Source: Bradyrhizobium ivorense (GTDB lineage: Bacteria; Pseudomonadota; Alphaproteobacteria; Rhizobiales; Xanthobacteraceae). From it: a stretch of 64,000 nt of DNA. The first letter of the stretch is position 1. Every line of letters begins with the position of its first letter. The stretch is from contig NZ_CAADFC020000028.1 of NCBI RefSeq assembly GCF_900696085.1, positions 760,697-824,696 of the forward strand, written 5' to 3'. The notes beneath the pieces are model-generated. The model worked only from the letters and a program-made list of their open reading frames with translations. It ran no database searches and was not told the DNA's origin. Below are positions 61,936 to 64,000 of the stretch, piece after piece. The position numbers and the translations under genes were made by a program.

Positions 61936-63303
61936 ATGACAAAACAGATCCGGCTCAACGCCTTTGCTATGAACTGCGTGGCGCATCAGTCACCGGGGCT
62001 GTGGACCCATCCGCGCGACCGCACCAAGGACTACAACACGCTTGGGTACTGGACGGATCTCGCGAAGACGCTGGAACGCGGGCGGTTCGACGGCCTGTTC
62101 CTGGCGGACGTGCTCGGCGTCTACGACGTCTACGCGGGCAGTCCCGATGCCGCACTGCGCAACGCGGCGCAGACGCCGGCCAACGAGCCGTTGATGCTGA
62201 TCCCGGCGATGGCCGCGGTGACGCAAAATCTCGGCTTTGGCGTCACCAGCAATCTCTCCTTTGAGCCGCCCTACCCGTTCGCGCGGCGGATGTCGACGCT
62301 CGATCATCTGACCGGCGGCCGGGTCGGCTGGAACGTGGTGACCGGCTATCTCGATTCGGCCGCACGCGGCGCCGGCAAGGACAAGCAGACCGCGCATGAC
62401 GACCGCTACGAGCTCGCCGACGAATATATGGAGCTGGTTTACAAGCTCTGGGAAGGCAGCTGGGAGGACGACGCCGCGGTCCGCGACGTCGCGCGCGGCC
62501 GGTTCACCGATCCTGCGAAGGTGCATCCGGTGCGCCACGAGGGCAAGAACTACCGGCTCAACGCGATCCATCTCTCGGAACCGTCGCCGCAGCGCACGCC
62601 GGTGCTCTATCAGGCCGGCACCTCGCCGCGCGGCCGGGAGTTCGCCGCCGAGCATGCCGAATGCGTCTTCATGTCGGGACCGTCGGCCAAGGTGATCGGC
62701 CCGCGGGTGTCGGCAATCCGCGAGCTCGCCGCCCAAAAGGGCCGCAACCCGGCTGAGATCTTGATGTTCTCGATGATGTGCATCGTGGTCGCGCCGACCG
62801 AGGCGGAGGCGAAAGCAAAATACGCCGAGTATCGCAGCCATATCAGCCATGAGGGCGCGCTGGCGCTGATGTCGGGCTGGACCGGCGTCGACTTCTCGAC
62901 CTATTCGCTGGACCAGGAGGTGCGCCACGTGCAGAACGACGCCGGCCGCTCCGCGATGGACAACGTCACCCGCGCCGATCCCGACAGGGTCTGGACCGTG
63001 CGCGAGGTCGCCGAACATGTCGGCATCGGCGGCGCCGGCCCCGTCGTGGTCGGCTCACCCGCGCAGGTCGCCGACAAGATCGAGCAATGGTTCGAGGACA
63101 CAGACGTGGACGGCCTCAACGTCGCCTTCGCGATCTCGCCCGGCGATTTCGAGGACATCGCCGACATGCTGGTGCCGGAGCTGACGAAGCGCGGCCGCTA
63201 CAAGCGCGAATACGCGAAGGGCACGCTGCGCGAAAAACTGTTCGGCGCAGGACGTGCGCGGCTCGACGGCACGCATCCGGGGAGCCGGTATCGGGTGAAG
63301 TAG
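61936..63303 (+). CDS. LLM-class FMN-dependent monooxygenase (second copy)
   Basis: The product has 455 residues from ATG 61936. It belongs to the NtaA/SnaA/DmoA subgroup: LNAFAMNCVAHQSPGLWTHPRD at the start, GRVGWNVVTGYLDSAARG near 136, RTPVLYQAGTSPRGREFAAEHAECVFM near 222. It is a paralogue of the protein at 30855-32222 (same length) but clearly diverged, and has no reductase gene nearby. It is divergent from the M20 peptidase gene with about 200 bp between. Oxygenation of a C-N or C-S bond in a nutrient is the likely reaction. Confidence 0.9.
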   Translation: MTKQIRLNAFAMNCVAHQSPGLWTHPRDRTKDYNTLGYWTDLAKTLERGRFDGLFLADVLGVYDVYAGSPDAALRNAAQTPANEPLMLIPAMAAVTQNLGFGVTSNLSFEPPYPFARRMSTLDHLTGGRVGWNVVTGYLDSAARGAGKDKQTAHDDRYELADEYMELVYKLWEGSWEDDAAVRDVARGRFTDPAKVHPVRHEGKNYRLNAIHLSEPSPQRTPVLYQAGTSPRGREFAAEHAECVFMSGPSAKVIGPRVSAIRELAAQKGRNPAEILMFSMMCIVVAPTEAEAKAKYAEYRSHISHEGALALMSGWTGVDFSTYSLDQEVRHVQNDAGRSAMDNVTRADPDRVWTVREVAEHVGIGGAGPVVVGSPAQVADKIEQWFEDTDVDGLNVAFAISPGDFEDIADMLVPELTKRGRYKREYAKGTLREKLFGAGRARLDGTHPGSRYRVK

Positions 63304-63325
63304 GCTGGAGCAGAGCAATGATCTC

Positions 63326-63411
63326 CGTCATTGCGAGCGAAGCGAAGCAATCCATCGCTCCGCATATGCTGAACGATGAATTGCTTCGTCGCTTCGCTCC
63401 TCGCAATGACG
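63326..63411. repeat. Palindromic repeat, family B copy 3
   Basis: CGTCATTGCGAGCGAAGCG through CGCTCCTCGCAATGACG with pairing arms AGCAATCCATCG and GATGAATTGCTTCG. It follows the second LLM gene. Confidence 0.87.
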
Positions 63412-63438
63412 GGGAAGATGCGTAGCAACCTTAGGCAT

Positions 63439-63452
63439 CCCGTCATCCTGAG
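63439..63452. repeat. Left fragment of family C repeat at second IS
   Basis: CCCGTCATCCTGAG, identical to 40757-40770, directly before the second IS copy. The rest of the element lies past the window. Confidence 0.8.
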
Positions 63453-64000
63453 AGCTTGTGACCCTAACAGGGGTGACCGCGCCATTTGGCCCAGTAGAGC
63501 GATGGCGATCAGGGCGCAACCCTCAAGGTCGCTGGTGTTTGGTTATGCTGCTTGGGCCAGGAGCCTGTGTCCGGCGAGGACGTTGTTGGCGAGGGCGAAC
63601 CAGCGCAGCACGGTGAGCACTTTTTCGCGACCCCGAACCGTGAACTGGCGCAGGCCCCAGTTGCGGAAGCGGGCGTTGATGCATTCGCCCGGCGCCCGGC
63701 GTTTGTAGACGCTCTTGCCGTGCAGGCTTTTCATCCGTCTGCGCCAGGCGGCCATGCCGGGGCCGTCCTCGGGGCGTGGTGCATAGGGATCGCTCCCATG
63801 CTTGCTGTTGGCCGGCGGGCCATAGACCTTGATCCCCTGGCTAGCAGCCCATTCGATGTCTTCGTGCTTGTTGAACCCGCCGTCGACAAGGTAACGCTTC
63901 GCGTGACCATAAAGGCCCGCAAGCCGTTCCTGCATTGGCCGCATCAGGCCGCGGTCCGAGCCGACATTGGTCACATCCACGGCAATGGCGATCTGTCCCT
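63453..64000 (-). mobile_element. Second copy of the 40.8-kb IS, cut by window edge
   Basis: It begins AGCTTGTGACCCTA right after the repeat fragment, as in the first copy, and carries the 3' part of the same transposase. The non-coding left part differs from the first copy at many bases (for example AACAGGGGTGACC in place of TGCGATCGG), so the copies have diverged. Confidence 0.88.
63543..64000 (-). CDS. IS transposase, 5' part off window
   Basis: The last 152 codons of a transposase nearly identical to that at 40858-42195. They include VDVTNVGSDRGLMRP, YLVDGGFNKHEDIEW and PGECINARFRNWGL, the three catalytic regions. The visible frame is intact; the N-terminal two thirds are outside the window. 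Confidence 0.9.
   Translation of the reverse strand, partial: GQIAIAVDVTNVGSDRGLMRPMQERLAGLYGHAKRYLVDGGFNKHEDIEWAASQGIKVYGPPANSKHGSDPYAPRPEDGPGMAAWRRRMKSLHGKSVYKRRAPGECINARFRNWGLRQFTVRGREKVLTVLRWFALANNVLAGHRLLAQAA

Overview
The window reads as chromosomal DNA of a high-GC alphaproteobacterium, most likely Bradyrhizobium or a close relative in the Nitrobacteraceae. This rests on the strongly GC-biased third positions, the gene content (MctP/DUF3311 pair, fused indolepyruvate ferredoxin oxidoreductase, several TctC-type binding proteins, LLM monooxygenases) and the many palindromic intergenic repeats. The genus is an inference; no marker gene such as rRNA is present, and no tRNA or CRISPR array was seen.

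Region 1 (1-24.2 kb) is an exopolysaccharide locus. It holds a CelD-type acyltransferase and a cupin/JmjC-like protein, a family 1 glycosyltransferase, an O-antigen ligase/polymerase-like protein with a GT2 enzyme, a radical SAM protein, a GH26-like secreted hydrolase, and a forward run of DUF6492 protein, Wzx-type flippase, methyltransferase, polysaccharide deacetylase, Wzz/ExoP-like chain-length protein, GH5 hydrolase and a second multi-membrane polymerase-like protein. The products cover sugar transfer, modification, flipping, polymerisation, length control and trimming of one surface polymer. A lower-GC stretch at about 3.2-9.1 kb splits the locus and carries two class III nucleotide cyclases and an IS1182-type insertion sequence.

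Region 2 (24.4-29.4 kb) has two small proteins and a 1397-residue regulator with five tandem GAF domains followed by GGDEF and EAL domains.

Region 3 (29.8-40.7 kb) is catabolic: an Ldh-family dehydrogenase, LLM monooxygenase and FAH-family hydrolase in one operon; a divergent Lrp regulator and indolepyruvate ferredoxin oxidoreductase with clear palindromic operators between them; a DUF3311-MctP monocarboxylate permease pair; and an orphan TctC protein.

Region 4 (40.8-47.9 kb) begins with a complete IS flanked by a 5-bp target duplication inside a palindromic repeat. It continues with a LysR regulator divergent from EmrA/EmrB-type efflux genes (both with a shared upstream box) and an AhpD-like protein.

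Region 5 (47.9-54 kb) is a reverse-strand gltIJKL-type glutamate/aspartate ABC transporter with a D-amino-acid transaminase downstream and an alpha/beta hydrolase translationally coupled upstream.

Region 6 (54.3-64 kb) contains a tctCBA-type tricarboxylate transporter, an IclR regulator, an MHS-type MFS transporter, an M20 peptidase, a second LLM monooxygenase, and a second copy of the region 4 IS entering the window edge at the same position of the same repeat type. Four families of palindromic repeats fill most gaps from 33 kb onward, and one copy lies in frame inside the oxidoreductase gene.
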